From Salvelinus alpinus (taxonomy: Eukaryota > Chordata > Actinopteri > Salmoniformes > Salmonidae), in NCBI RefSeq assembly GCF_045679555.1, contig NC_092100.1:36356106-36420105 (forward strand): 64,000 bases of DNA. The letters are read 5' to 3'. Shown here piece by piece: positions 1 to 11,872 of the stretch (the stretch's first letter is position 1; every line of letters begins with the position of its first letter). A program made the position numbers and the translations under genes. Below the pieces are notes generated by a model. It was given only the letters and a program-made list of their open reading frames with translations. It did no database searches and was not told the origin of the DNA.

Positions 1-209
1 CTTCTGACCCACTGGAATTGTGATACAGTGAATAATAAGTGAAATTATCTGTCTGTAAACAATTGTTGGAAAAATGACTTGTGTCATGCACAAAGTAGAT
101 GTCCTAACCGACTTGTCCTAAAACTATAGTTTGTTAACAAGAAATTTGTGGAGTGGTTGAAAAACGAGGTTTAATGACCTAAGTGTATGTAAACTTCCAA
201 CTTCAACTG
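1..209. mobile_element. right end of a Sleeping-Beauty-like Tc1 transposon
   Basis: The stretch ends cttccaacttcaactg followed by TA at 210-211. This is the inverted-terminal-repeat type of the salmonid elements from which Sleeping Beauty was derived, and the bases before it also match that terminal region. The rest lies outside the window. No transposase is present. Confidence 0.75.
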
Positions 210-363
210 TAAATGCAAATGTTATTACATTATTAGCAGCTATTACATTATTGGCATTTATTGCATTATCAGTTGCTACAGGGACCAATGGCGTGGGTGA
301 AGTAGAATGTGTTGCAGAATATATAGACCTCAGTTCCCCATGAAATAACACCATTATATACAG

Positions 364-1728
364 TACACTGAACAAAAATATAAACGCAACATGCAAAGTG
401 TTGCTCCCATGTTTCATGAGCTGAAATAAAAGATCCCAGAAATGTTCCATACGCACAAAAAGCTTATTTCTCTCAAATTTTGTGGTAAATGTGTTTACAT
501 CCCTGTTAGTGAGAATTTCTCCTTTGCCAAGATAATCAATCCACCTGACAGGTGTGGCATATCATGAAGCTGACTAAACGGCATGATCATTACACAGGTG
601 CACCTTCTGCTGGGAACAATAAAAGGCCACTCTAAAATGTGCAGTTTTATCACACAACACAATGCCACAGATGTCGCAAGTTTTGAGGGAACGTGCAATA
701 GGCATGCTGAATGCAGGAATGTGCACCAGAATGAATGTTCATTTCTCTACCATAAGTCGCCTCCAACGTCATTTTAGAGAATTTGGCAGTACTTCCAACC
801 GGCCTCATAACCGCAGACCGCGTGTAACCACGCCAGCCCAGGACCTCCACATCCAGCTTCTTTACCTGTGGGATCATCTGAGATCAGCCACCAGGACAGG
901 TGATGAAATTGTGGGTTTGCACAACCAAAGAATTTCTGAACAAGCTGTCAAAAAACGTCTCAGGGAAGCTCATCTGTGTGCTCGTAGTCCTCACCAGGGT
1001 CTTGACCTGAGTACAGTTTTGCGTCGTAAACGACTTCAGTGGGCAAATACTCACATTCAATGGCCACTGGCATGCTGGAGAAGTGTGCTTTTCATAGATG
1101 AATCCTGGTTTCAACTGTATTGAGCAGATGGCACACAGCGTGTATGGCATCGAACACAATTGCATTTGATCTATGGCAATTTCAATGCACAGAGATACTG
1201 TGACGAGGTCCTGAGGCCCATTGTCGTGCCATTTATCCACCACCATCACCTTATGTTTCAGCATGATAATTCAAGGCATCATGTTGCAAGAATCTGTACA
1301 CAATTCCTGGAAGCTGAAAATGTCCCAGTTCTTCCATGGCCTGCATACTCACCAGATATGTCACATGTACGACAGCTTGTTCCAGTTCATGCCAATATCC
1401 AGCAACTTTGCACAGCCTTTGAAGAGGAGTGGGACAACAATCCACAGGCCACAATCAACAGCCTGATCAATTCAATGTGAAGATGTGTCGCGTGGCATGC
1501 GGAAAATGGTGGTCACACCAGATACTGACTGCTTTTCTGATCCATGCCCCTACCATTTTTTAAGGGTATCTCTGACCAACAGATACATAGCTGTATTCCC
1601 AGTCATGTAAAATCCATAGATGCGGGCTTAATGAATTTATTTTAATTGACTGATTTCCTTATATGAACTGTAACTCAGTAAAATCTTTGAAATTGGTGCA
1701 TGTTAAAATTATATTTTTGTTCAGTGTA
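364..1728 (+). mobile_element. Tc1-like transposon with 'ctgaacaaaaata' ends
   Basis: The left end has cactgaacaaaaatataa; the right end has tatttttgttcagtg followed by TA, an inverted pair. Between them lies a decayed Tc1 transposase in + sense. The same family appears at 30081-31816, and a solo end at 10258-10321. Confidence 0.85.
662..1480 (+). pseudogene. decayed Tc1 transposase
   Basis: The frame starts MPQMSQVLRERAIGMLNAGM (helix-turn-helix part) and continues through the DDE motifs VLFIDES and MFQHDNS to NNPQATINSLINSM. A TGA stops it at 1121-1123, and the same frame resumes after it. The segment between the stop and NAQRYCDEVLRPI has lost part of the glycine-rich box. A deletion after SPDMS removes the IEHVWD region carrying the third catalytic acid. 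It cannot make an active enzyme. Confidence 0.85.
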
Positions 1729-1922
1729 GATTTTACAGACCCTAGTGCCCTCAAACTCCACTCTGGTCTTCGAAGCCAGTTCCACTGTGTTTTTTCATTG
1801 TTCACCTCTAATCAGGGACTGATTTAGATCTGGAACACCAGGCGTGTGCACAATGGCAGATTTACCATTTAGGCAGAAGATAATTTTTGTTTGTTAAATA
1901 TAAATATAATATTACATATATG

Positions 1923-3434
1923 CAGTGCCTTTGGAAAGTATTCAGACCCCTTGTCTTTTCCCACATTTTTGTTAGGTTACAGCCATATTCTGAAATGGAT
2001 TAAATATTTTTTTCCCTCATCAATCTACACCCCATAATAACAAAGCAAAAACTGAAATATTACATTTACATAAGTATTCAGACCCTTTACTAAGTACTTT
2101 GTTGAAGCACCTTTGGCAGCGATTACAGCCTTGAGTTTTCTTGGGTATGACACTACAAGCTTGTCACACCTGTATTTGGGGAGTTTCTCCCATTCTTTTC
2201 TGCAGATCCTCTCAAGCTTTGTCACGTTGGATAGGGTGTGTTGCTGCACAGCTATTTTCAGGTCTCTCCAAAGATGTTCGATCGGTTTAAAATCCGGGCT
2301 CTGGCTGGGCCACTCAAGGACATTCAGAGATTTGTCCCGAAGCCACTCCTGCATTGTCCTGTTGGAAGGTGAACCGTCGCCCCAGTATGAGGTCCTGAGC
2401 GCTCTGTATACGGTTTTCATCAACGATCTCTGTGTACTTTGCGCCGTTAATCTTTGCCTCAATCCTACTATTCTCCCAGTCCCTGCCGCTGAAAGATATC
2501 CCCAAAGCATGATACTGCCACCATCATGCTTCACCGTAGGGATGGTGCTCGGTTTCCTCCAGATGTGACGCTTAGCAATAGGCCAGAGTGCAATCTTGGT
2601 TTCATCAGACCAGAGAATCTTATTTCTCATGGTCTGGCAAACTCTAAGGGGTCTGTCATGTGCCTTTTACAGAGGAGTGGCTTCCGTCTGGCCACTCTAC
2701 CATAAAGGCCTGATTGGTGGAGTGCTGTAGAGATGGTTGTCCTTCTGGAAGGTTCTCCCATATTCACAGAGGAACTCTAGAGCTCTGTCAGAGTGACCAT
2801 CGTGTTCTTGGTCACCTCTTTGACCAAGACCCTTTTCCCCCGATTGCTCAGTTTGGCCGGGCAGCCAGCTCTAGGAAGAGTCTTCGTGGTTCCAATCTTC
2901 TTCCATTTAAGAATGTTGGAAGCCACTGTGTTCTTGGGAACCTTAAATGCTACAGACATTTTTTGGTACCCTTCCCAGATCTGTCCCTCGACACAATCCT
3001 GTCTCGGCGCTCTACGGACAATTCCTTCAACCTCATGGCTTGGTTTTTGCTCTGACATGCACTGTCAACTGTGGGACCTTATATAGACAGGTGTGTGCCT
3101 TTCCAAATCAGGTCCAATCAATTGAATTTCCCACAGGTGGACTCCAATCAAGTTGTAGAAACATCTCAAGGATGATCAATGGAAAAAGGATGCACCTTTG
3201 CTCAATTTCAAGTCTCATAGCAAAGGGTTGGAATAATTACGTAAATAAGGTATTTCTGTTTTTTATTTTTAATACATTTCCTAAAATTTCAAAAAACTGT
3301 TTTCACTTCGTCATTATGGCGTGTTATGTGTAGATTTCTGAGGATTTATTTTATTTGATCAATTTTAGAATAAGGCTGTAACGTAACAAAATGTGGAAAA
3401 AGTGAAGGGCTCTGAATACTTTCCGAAGCCACTG
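1923..3434 (-). mobile_element. Tc1-like transposon with 'cagtgcc..ggaaagtattcagac' ends
   Basis: The left end cagtgcctttggaaagtatt pairs with the right end aatactttccgaagccactg, both flanked by TA. A degraded transposase lies on the - strand. Same family as 18657-19813, 33364-34320 and 36530-38310. Confidence 0.87.
2025..3058 (-). pseudogene. decayed Tc1 transposase
   Basis: Reading leftward, the N-terminal helix-turn-helix region ([29 protein letters not shown]) is followed by [13 protein letters not shown] (first catalytic Asp), a frame-shifted middle with RFTFQQDN (second Asp), then [20 protein letters not shown] (third acid). At least two frame changes split the reading frame. Each piece is recognisable but the gene is dead. 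Confidence 0.83.
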
Positions 3435-3442
3435 TATACATA

Positions 3443-4441
3443 CAGTACCAGTCAAAAGTTTGGAGACACCTACTCATTCAAGGATTTCTTATTTTATTTT
3501 ATATTTTCTACATTGTAGAATGTGGCTTGGCTCACAGTGAAGACATCAAAACTATGAAATAACACACATGGAATCGTGTAGTAACCAAAAAAGTGTCAAA
3601 CAAATCAAAATATATTTAATATTTTAGATTCTTCAAAGTAGCCACCCTTTTCCTTGATGACAGTTTTGCACACTCTTGGCATTCTCTCAACCAGCTTCAT
3701 GAGGAATGCTTTTCCAACAGTTTTGAAGGAGTTCCCACATACACTGAGCAAACGGGTGAATGTGGAGGCCAGGTCATCTGATGCAGCACTCCATCACTCT
3801 CCTTCTTGGTCAAATAGCGCTTACACAACCTGGAGGTGTGTTTTGGGTCATTGTCCTGTTGAAAAACATATGATAGTCCCACTAAGCGCATACCAGATGG
3901 GATGGCGTATCGCTGCAGAATGCTGTGGTAGCCATGCTGGTTAAGTGTGCCTTTAATTCTAAATAAATCACTGACAGTGTCACCAGCAAAGCACCCGTAC
4001 ACCATCACACCTCCTCCTCCATGCTTCACGGTGGGAACCACACTTGTGGAGATCATCCATCCACCTACTCTGCATCTCACAAAGACACGGCGGTTGGAGC
4101 CAAAAATCTCAAATTCGGACTCTACAGATCAAAGGACAGATTTCCACCGGTCTAATGTCCATTGCTCGTGTTTCTTGGCTCAAGCAAGTCTCTTCTTCTA
4201 ATAGGTGTCCTTTAGTAGTGGTTTCTTTGCAGCAATTCCACCATGAAGGCCTGATTCACACAGTCTCCTCTGAGCAATGGACATTAGACCTGTGGAAATA
4301 TGTCCTTTGGTCTGTCTGCTGTGTCTTTGTGAGATGCAGAGTAGGTGAACGGATAATCTCCACATGTGTGGTTCACACCGTGAAGCATGGAGGAGGAGGT
4401 GTGATGCTGTGGGTGTGCTTTGCTGGTGATTTATTTAGAAT
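3443..4441. mobile_element. fold-back Tc1-like element (head-to-head)
   Basis: It starts cagtaccagtcaaaagtttg, the end type also seen at 31954-33356. Transposase sequence runs on the - strand to about 4271, then a second copy of the catalytic region returns in + sense (4272-4441), forming an inverted repeat with 3956-4167. No right terminal repeat follows. Pieces of - strand transposase are readable ([36 protein letters not shown]) but broken. Confidence 0.78.
3956..4441. repeat. inverted repeat, arms of 212 and 170 bases
   Basis: The arms 3956-4167 and 4272-4441 are reverse complements over most of their length, with a gap of about 40 bases in the right arm. The 104-base loop is ordinary Tc1 sequence. 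The left arm ends attgctc and the right arm starts gagcaatgg. Confidence 0.8.
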
Positions 4442-5639
4442 ATCTGCGTCTCAATCCACTGCATCCGCCGATGTCGGCCTTCTGCATCTGCGATGGAAGC
4501 AATGTATGTCAAACCTGGAGACATCTCGAAAATCGGCCTGGTCATGAAAACGTCCGTAGCATCTCCTCTATGGAAAAATGTTGTCTACGACCCCAACGTG
4601 TGTCACGGAACTCGTCTGAAGGTAACCCGGTACCGGGCTGAAAAATGTATGGAACTGAATAGGGCATTTCTATGTCAAAGGTATACAGGTAGTTCCATGG
4701 TAAAACCTTTTTTTTCTGAGCTTTCTTATACTTCTCAGATATAGGACAGACATTTCAAGACATACTTCCTTTTGATAAAAAAATGTACTCTCAGTTTTTC
4801 CGTGTATGAAACAGTTATTCAATGCATTTCTATGGGCCAATAGGCCCAAGGCCAAATTCAATGTTGCATCAAATCATTTAAAATAAATATATATTGATTT
4901 TATACCTACCAGGGGTCCTCAAATTCAAAATCAAAAAGCTACATTTTTCTTGGTATGACCATCTTAAAACAATTCCATATGTTAGGTTAGTAGTAGTCTC
5001 GCGTTGGCATACCTCCAAAGTCACATCGCTGTCACTCCTCTCTTGAATGGCAAAACCAGTTTGAATGGTCCGCTGGCTCCCAGCAGCAAGATTTTGATTG
5101 CATGGTGCAGGAGCAGATGCGGTCAAAGTAGTGGAATGGGGGAGTGGGTTTTAGGTTATTTGGAAGTTGGAGTGTAAGGTTAGTTGGAAGTTTTTTTCTA
5201 TTAATTTTTTTCTCACCTTTTCCCATTTTGTGTCACAAAGTATAATCGATATATATAATAGTCAAATTGGGGGGGTTAAATTCCAAAGAAGAAGAAGAAT
5301 GATGTCTGTTGTTGCTATGTCCATCACTGTTTTCAGACCAGGAAGGACACATGTTACCATATGCTAGTTTTCAACATTGCAGAAAAAAAACGTAATTCTG
5401 TTTTGTCAGAAGTGTGCTCTACAGACAAAATCGATGGGTTTTAATCTACGATTTCCCTGCCATCCTCAACATAGATTAAAATAATCCTCAAGCACTGTTG
5501 CAGACTGGCCTCTGATTGGGGCCTCCAAATCACTAAGTGCGCCCCTGTGTGTACAAATAATTATCAGGTAGAACAGCTAACCAGTAGGCTCCGGACCTCG
5601 AGGGTAAGAGTTGAATACCCCTGCCCTAGTGAGTAATCC
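4442..5639. other. unclassified, probably old repetitive DNA
   Basis: No coding region is supported. The stretch at 5575-5625 (ccggacctcgagggtaagag and neighbours) resembles a common salmonid dispersed repeat. The rest is AT-rich single-copy-like or decayed repeat sequence. Confidence 0.4.
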
Positions 5640-6003
5640 CAACCCCACTTTTACTTTGGCACCTAGAATAGTGGACTTTTATTGTGAAAAATTCCGAAAC
5701 GCCGTGCCCCGGAACTACTTTTTTGTGTTAATGACGAGACGCTAGCATTTTCCATTCGTACAGTCCGGACGCTAACAGCAATGTGTATTTTTTTTATTAG
5801 CTTAGCTAATTATTATTTTAACATAAGTAACCCAGTTGTAGCAGTGAATGGCCATATAGCGTCGAATAGTGAATATTAGCCACATCTACCCGGTCTTTGA
5901 GAGGATAACCTTCCCGTCATGTTTGGGAGAGAGGCGGAGGTCAGGCGCGCGGGCTGTCAACAATGTCCAGCTGAAAAAACGCTACTGGGTCCCCAACTTT
6001 CTC
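5640..6003 (+). promoter_or_regulatory. possible c2cd5 promoter and non-coding first exon
   Basis: This stretch has a locally GC-rich part (gaggcgg...gcgcgcgggc, 5932-5953) and ends at a strong donor, ctc/gtaagt, at 6003/6004. The first coding exon at 16782 has an acceptor just before its 19-base leader, so an upstream non-coding exon must exist. This is the best candidate within the window by sequence alone. The transcription start cannot be placed, and other upstream exons are possible. Confidence 0.3.
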
Positions 6004-6711
6004 GTAAGTCATAGTCCTGGTAACGACACTCAATGACGTCTAATAACATAGATAGCCAACTTGCTTAATATGTTAGCTACCTATGCTGTTTGTAACAGAT
6101 GTCAATTTTGTGGGGCGACCCAGTCGCACAGACATAGCTATCTACGCATGTCACTGTCAACTGCAATGCCGTAATGCTAGCTAACTTGTAGCTAGCTACT
6201 GGTAGGCTGGACACATGAACATGTGTGCGTTCTTTTCTGATAAAAACTAGTTCATTGCATCCACCATGGAGCCCAGTTTCATAATATTACCATATGTCCC
6301 AGCTGCTTGCCATAGTTTGAAGTAATCATTAAAAAACAGGCATTATGTAGGGTATTTTTCACCCTATTTAGGGCATTGAGTTAATAAAGCCGCATACAAA
6401 CATGGTCTCTTTTTTGCTTTCTTGAGTCAGGCAGCTCCAAAATGCAGGTAATTTCTGTTGGGGAGCCAGTGGAAGATACAGAGCGAAGGGGTTGGTAATG
6501 TTCTCTAGTTGCTCCTTGATTGGCTCAGAGTTCTGTCACTCAATGGGGACACTACTTCACTGCCAAATCTCAGGGTAGAGCTCGAAAATTCAAGTCCCTT
6601 GGGTGCTGCCATAGAGTTGTATTAGAAGTGCCCATCCAAGAAGGCTCAAGGTCATTGGCCACAGATAAAATTACTTCAAATCACGTTATATCTACAGTAG
6701 CTTTGATTAGA
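6004..6711. other. unclassified non-coding DNA
   Basis: Follows the candidate first-exon donor. It contains several short gctagcta runs. I see no gene or complete repeat. Confidence 0.4.
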
Positions 6712-6913
6712 CTGGTCTGAGGCACTGCATCTCAGTGCAAGAGGCGTCACTACAGTTCCTGGTTCGAATCCAGGCTGTATCACATCCGGCCGTGATTGGG
6801 AGTCCCATAGGGCAGCGCACAGTTGGCCCAGCGTCGTCTGGGTTTGGCCGGGGTAGACTGTCATTGTAAATAAGAATTTGTTCTTAACTGACTTGCCTTG
6901 TTAAATAAAGGTT
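6712..6913 (+). mobile_element. tRNA-derived salmonid SINE
   Basis: A tRNA-like head (ggtctgaggcactgcatctc, B box ggttcgaatcc at 6761) is followed by the salmonid SINE body (ggccgtgattgggagtccca) and the tail cttaactgacttgcc..gttaaataaaggtt. The first bases with box A are partly lost. A truncated - strand relative is at 9995-10099 and another at 32147-32298. Confidence 0.88.
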
Positions 6914-7062
6914 ACACACACCACACTGACCCAAAAGTAATTTTGTTGGCAGTTACGTATGTCCTCATTACCAGTAAAACATAATCAAAACCTATTTATT
7001 TCACTTACTTGCTGTTTCGTTGTTCATTTGTTTAGAAGTTTCATTCTCATCCAGGATTTCTA

Positions 7063-8918
7063 TGGAACGCTGTTTGGGTCTTTGCATGTCAAAAAAGATA
7101 CATGTCAAATAACACTATTTGACCAATCAGGACCTGAATATGACTTCACGTCACATAATAATTTAACACGTTCATCATTTTTTTACGTAGTTATTACACA
7201 TTGATTACACTCACTCGTATTTCATATGTCACAACGATTCATCGGTACGTATGCAATGATGCTGGTGAAGTTGTCTCGCACACCTACAGTGCTGGTTATA
7301 ATAAAAGCTAGCTAGCTCATGGATGCAAACAATGTTCTTCCCCAAAAACATAGCAAAACGACCTCTGTTTCAGTAGCTAGCTATAGTTAGCTAGCTAACT
7401 ATATAGCTATGTGTCATCATCTAAAATAACCCTAATTTATAAGACGGTTCTTATTTGATTAATGGTGGTCGAACACATTTATGTGAAGCTAGCCACAATA
7501 AGGATTAGTCACAATAGTGGACTATGTGGTTAGCCTTCAAAATAAAGTATGTCTTTGACAGTGATGTAAATGAATATTTAAAGTAGAATTATGCCATAAT
7601 TGAATGGATCATGCTAAACGAGGTTGGAATGTTGTTTATATAAAATCAACAAAAGACAATAATGAGATAATTTGACAAATCTGTTGAAATCAGTCTGGAT
7701 GTATTATACTTTAAAATTGCGTTGGGGGCATACTTATTTCACTGTACAGCCTTGCCTATGGATTGTGGATCAATGACATGGGGTATCAGTCTACTCAGTG
7801 ACACCCAGAGAACATTAGCATCGTAGCTCTTATTGCGGGACTCTGAAACAACTGTGAATTGAGCCACCTTTATTGTCAAACTATGTGTATTGAACACTAT
7901 TCCTGAGGAAAAACAATACTGCGTGGATGTTTTGGAGTCTGGTAACTCTGAGGAGGACGTTGGGAAAAAATTGCTTGGGTATTGAGTAGACCCATTTCAT
8001 TGATCCCCAATCCTTAGGTAAAGCTGTACAGTGCAATATGAATCTCAATACACACACTAGGCTGACTGGGGAGGGGATTTCACACAGTCACAGTCTGGCG
8101 ATAAGAGCTACAACGCTAATATTTGTGTGAACCTTCACAGTTGTGTTCTGTTAGTGTTACCGAGTAGACTGATACCCCATTCCATTGCTTCACAGTCCAA
8201 CCTTGTTTAACATGATCTAGTCTAAATATGGCATGATTCCACCAATTGTAACCTTCTGCATCACTTTCAAAGAGGCACTTTTGTTTTGAAGTCCAACCTG
8301 CAAATTCCAGTATTGTGCCTAATCCTTATTGTGGCTAGCTTCACAACACATAACCCGTTCCGGTCTAGCCTCACTAGCCAGATGAAGCTAGCAGGCTGCT
8401 TATAATGTCAGCTTTGGGCAACAGAGTTACGTAGCTGGCTAGCTATTTATTTTCATGAACTGAAGTTCAATTTCAATAGGCAAACAACAAGTGGTTACCT
8501 AGCTAATACTTACTCACAAGGATTCCTAAATCATTGCTAAGAATAATGAAAATTACTGCAGTTTCTACTGGTCATTGTTTTCAGGCTGGTTGTACTGGTG
8601 CTAGCTAGGTACCAAGCTAAAGCTAGCTAGCTACCCCAGAAGTTGCGGTCAAACAAATAATGCTTTATTACCAACACGGTATTGTAAACACATCGTTCGT
8701 GGCCGGTGTTTGCTTGTTTGCAGACATGTTGTACAACTTTGACAGTGCTACTGATAGTAGTGGTGGCGCTTGGCTTGCACGTACAAATTCAGAACACACA
8801 ACATTCTTTAATAGAACTGTGTTATTTGACGTTTCAAGTTAAAAGCTTATTTAATGCTTCAAATAGTGTTATTTGACGTGCATCTTTTTTGACACACAAA
8901 GACCCAAACGGCGTTCCA
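7063..8918. mobile_element. palindromic TA-flanked element, 1.86 kb, no coding capacity
   Basis: The ends tggaacgctgtttgggtctt (7063) and its inverse gacccaaacggcgttcca (to 8918) are each flanked by TA. Terminal repeats are about 66 bases. Further inward, matching inverted pairs lie at 7478-7517/8310-8352, 7553-7628/8203-8281 and about 7776-7830/8160-8215, all centred near 7915-7996. The whole unit is thus an imperfect palindrome with roughly 900-base arms. No transposase reading frame is visible. It is probably a non-autonomous DNA transposon using a TA target. Confidence 0.7.
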
Positions 8919-9994
8919 TAGTATGTTGTGAAGCTAATAGCAGTGACGCTATTACTGTGTAACTCCTGTAGGGCAACATCTTAAAAATAGCTCACTTGGT
9001 AGTGTGTACCGGTGCTCGACCAGTTACGAAAGCCCACATCACCCACAGAGATTGGTTTATTGTCAAGGGCAATGAATTCCATTTTCTTAGAGTTAATGGA
9101 TTTTGCCTTTGAGTTGTCTCGCTGAAATTTCCTTACTCTTTCAAATGACTGCTCGACTTGTTGACTGCTCGATCCACACAGCAGACATTATGGGCTAGGT
9201 TAGGAATGCTGTGTTGCACGTGTTGATGATTCGTTACTAGAGAAATGAGACCAAGTCAAGACGCTGGACAGGGTGGATCGGTATATAGTAAAGACCGTTT
9301 ATTTGGAGGTAAAGATATCTGAGCAAAGCGTGCACGGGCTCGTTCATTTAGCTCAGAAGGAACTAGCAGAAGCGAGTCCCGAAACATATTGTGCAGTACA
9401 TTTTATACAGTGAATGACGTAGGTAGATTCTGGTATTTCGTGCTCCTGACTGGTCGTTGTAAGTGGAGGCCCGTCCCCTCCACGCTGGTATCAATGCCTC
9501 ATTGGTTCTTGGCACTGTTCTTTGTTCTTGGAAACCCAGCCTGAAACAAGGGTGTGTGTGTGTGTGTGTGCATGTGCGTGTGCGTGCTCGTATAATGGCA
9601 TGCCTCCCTTATCAGTGGTAATAAAAGGTCTGAGTCAGCCATCCTCCCCTGCGTGGGGGAGTGAGGTTTGTATCTGTTACGGGCAGATGGTGTTTAACTG
9701 TGGGGTGTAGCAAGATATTTGCAACAAAGTCTGCTTTAATAAGGAAGGCATTATAACAGTATTATAGCTATGTGTTAAGGTCAATGAAGACAGCATTTCT
9801 TACACACGTGTAGCGCAAAATTTTACGTGGCGTCATTACGTCATGTACCTACGTTGTATATGTATGCATGTCAGCGTTGACATCGGTTTTGCACATCGGC
9901 GTTACACTAGACATCGGGCCGATACCGATGTTGGCATTTATTGCTAATATTGTCCGTTTCCGATATGTTCACCAATTATATCGTGCATCCCTAG
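8919..9994. other. unclassified DNA with a (TG)n tract and a hAT-like end
   Basis: A TG-rich tract lies at about 9550-9588. The segment 9870-9993 ends in atatcgtgcatcccta, which looks like the terminal repeat of a miniature hAT-type element; its other end was not found. No gene is supported. Confidence 0.4.
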
Positions 9995-10099
9995 AACAAA
10001 TTCTTATTTCCAATGACGGCCTAACCCGGACGACGCTGGACCAATTGTGCGCCATCCTATGGGACTCCCGATCACGGCCGGTTGTGATACAGCCTGGGA
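9995..10099 (-). mobile_element. truncated tRNA-derived SINE
   Basis: Reads as the inverse of the SINE body: aacaaattcttatttccaat at the tail side, then gggactcccgatcacggccg, ending at agcctggga. The tRNA-like head with the B box is missing. Confidence 0.8.
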
Positions 10100-10257
10100 T
10101 CACTAGCCTGCTATTCAGTGGAGTGGCTGTGTGGTCCCAATTCTGGGTTTAAGGGTCTCTTTTCCAAGCTTAAAATGATTAACATTCAACATTGGCCATG
10201 CTGTCAATCCAGCATGATTTCTGTCGCGCTCAAAATAACTAACTCGGAACTGGGATC

Positions 10258-10321
10258 TTTTATGTCAGCTTATGAAACATAGGACCAACACTTTACATGT
10301 TGTTTTATATTTTTGTTCAGT
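10258..10321 (-). mobile_element. solo end of a Tc1-like element
   Basis: The sequence cataggaccaacactttaca followed by atttttgttcag matches the terminal repeat of the element at 364-1728. No transposase is attached. Confidence 0.65.
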
Positions 10322-11259
10322 ATAAATAAAGCCTAATATTGCGTAAGCTGTTTTTAGCATATGAGTGCTGAAGGTGCCACGCCGCCGGGCACAGCGCGCG
10401 AGCGAATTAATATTTTTGCAGGAATTTCCTAGCGAATGATTTTGCCGAAGATTGTTTCTCCGCCGGTGCTCTGCACCGCTGATATTGCCTGGGGGTTGTT
10501 AGGCATGCAACATTACTTGTAGATCAATATGTCAACCGTTACATGCTTAGTTCGATACTGAAGGAGAGGACACATCAGTTGTCACTTAAGATTAGGTATT
10601 TTCGGAAGGTAGAAGGAAAGTAATATGAGCAAAACGTTAATATGAGCAAAACAATTCATAACGTTTGAACCTGTTGATGCATGCTTCATTTAGATAGATT
10701 TTGGGCTCTGTGGACCGATGCAGTCACTTAAACATTTTAATCAGGGACCGATGTGTATAGGTGAATCGTTACATCTCTAGCGTATACCAAGCTTTTTATT
10801 TTCAAAGTATTTTACCTTTAATTCAGCTCGTTGCGACCCTGCAGAAATAACTTTAAAGACGACGACGACCACAAAATATAAAGTTCTCAAAAGTTGTTAC
10901 GTGAAATCTGTACTGCTGTCAACAGAGCTTGGTGCCTATTATCGGATGTATTAGCTTACGGAATCTAAACCTTTGGATATTATCTTAATGATATGTTAGA
11001 CATAGACCCCACTGAACAATTCACAACATTAATAATCATTTTTGTCTTGGTAAAATGTTTTATAACATAAGGAAGTGATATGTCATCACCAAAGCGCCTT
11101 TTCACCCATTCTGAGCGGAGTGGGTGGACACCCTACTTATCGGTCTTAAAGGGTGGGTAGCATAAACTTAACTACATGTAACATATAGATTTGCATTAGT
11201 ATACAAGTCAAAAGTCCCAATGCAAAGTTACAAATGAAATAAAATGTTATGTCAATGTA
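10322..11259. other. unclassified non-coding DNA
   Basis: Mostly AT-rich sequence. The stretch 10680-10785 (gaccgatg repeated, ending cgttacatctctag) may be an old miniature-element end. No gene is supported. Confidence 0.35.
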
Positions 11260-11870
11260 AATAGCCTGGTGGCCATTTGATTAATTGTTCAGCAGTCTTA
11301 TGGCTTGGAGGTAGAAGCTGTTAAGGAGTCTTTTGGTCTTGGACTTGGCGCTCCGGTACCGCTTGCCATGCGGAGGCAGAGAGAAAATGGTCTATGACTT
11401 GGGCGACTGGAGTCTCTGACAATTTTATGGGCTTTCCTCTGACACCACCTATTATGTAGGTCCTGGATGGCAGGAAGCTTGGCCCCAGTGATGTATTGGG
11501 CCGTATGCACTACCCTCGGTAGCGCCTTATGGTCAGATGCCGAGCAGTTGCCATACCAGGCGGTGATGCGGTCAGGATGCTGTTGATGGTGCAGCTGTAG
11601 ACATTTTTTGAAGATCTGGGGGACTCATGCCAAATCTTTTCAGTCTCCTGAGGGGCAAAATGTTTTGTCTTGGTGTGTTTGGACCATGATAATTCGTTGG
11701 TGATGTGGACACCAAGGAACTTAACTCTCGACCCGCTCCACTACAGCGACGGCGATGTTAATGGGGGCTTGTTCGGCCCGCCTTTTCCTGTACTCCACGA
11801 TCAGCTCCTTTGTCTTGCTCACACTGAGGGAGAGGTTGGTGATCAGTGATCAGGCCTACCACTGTTGTGT
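11260..11870 (-). pseudogene. L2-type LINE, 3' part of a decayed copy
   Basis: Reverse-strand fragments match the C-terminal half of the intact LINE protein at 23214-26159: [20 protein letters not shown], then SFYLQAIRLLNN at the end. Frameshifts break it. It is the 3' piece of the copy that resumes at 14870, separated by two younger insertions. Confidence 0.82.
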
Positions 11871-11872
11871 CT

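Noticed and set aside
9240..9530. possible solo LTR
   Set aside because: Some promoter-like texture, but no matching pair of repeats, no terminal TG..CA with a target duplication, and no retroviral coding sequence nearby.
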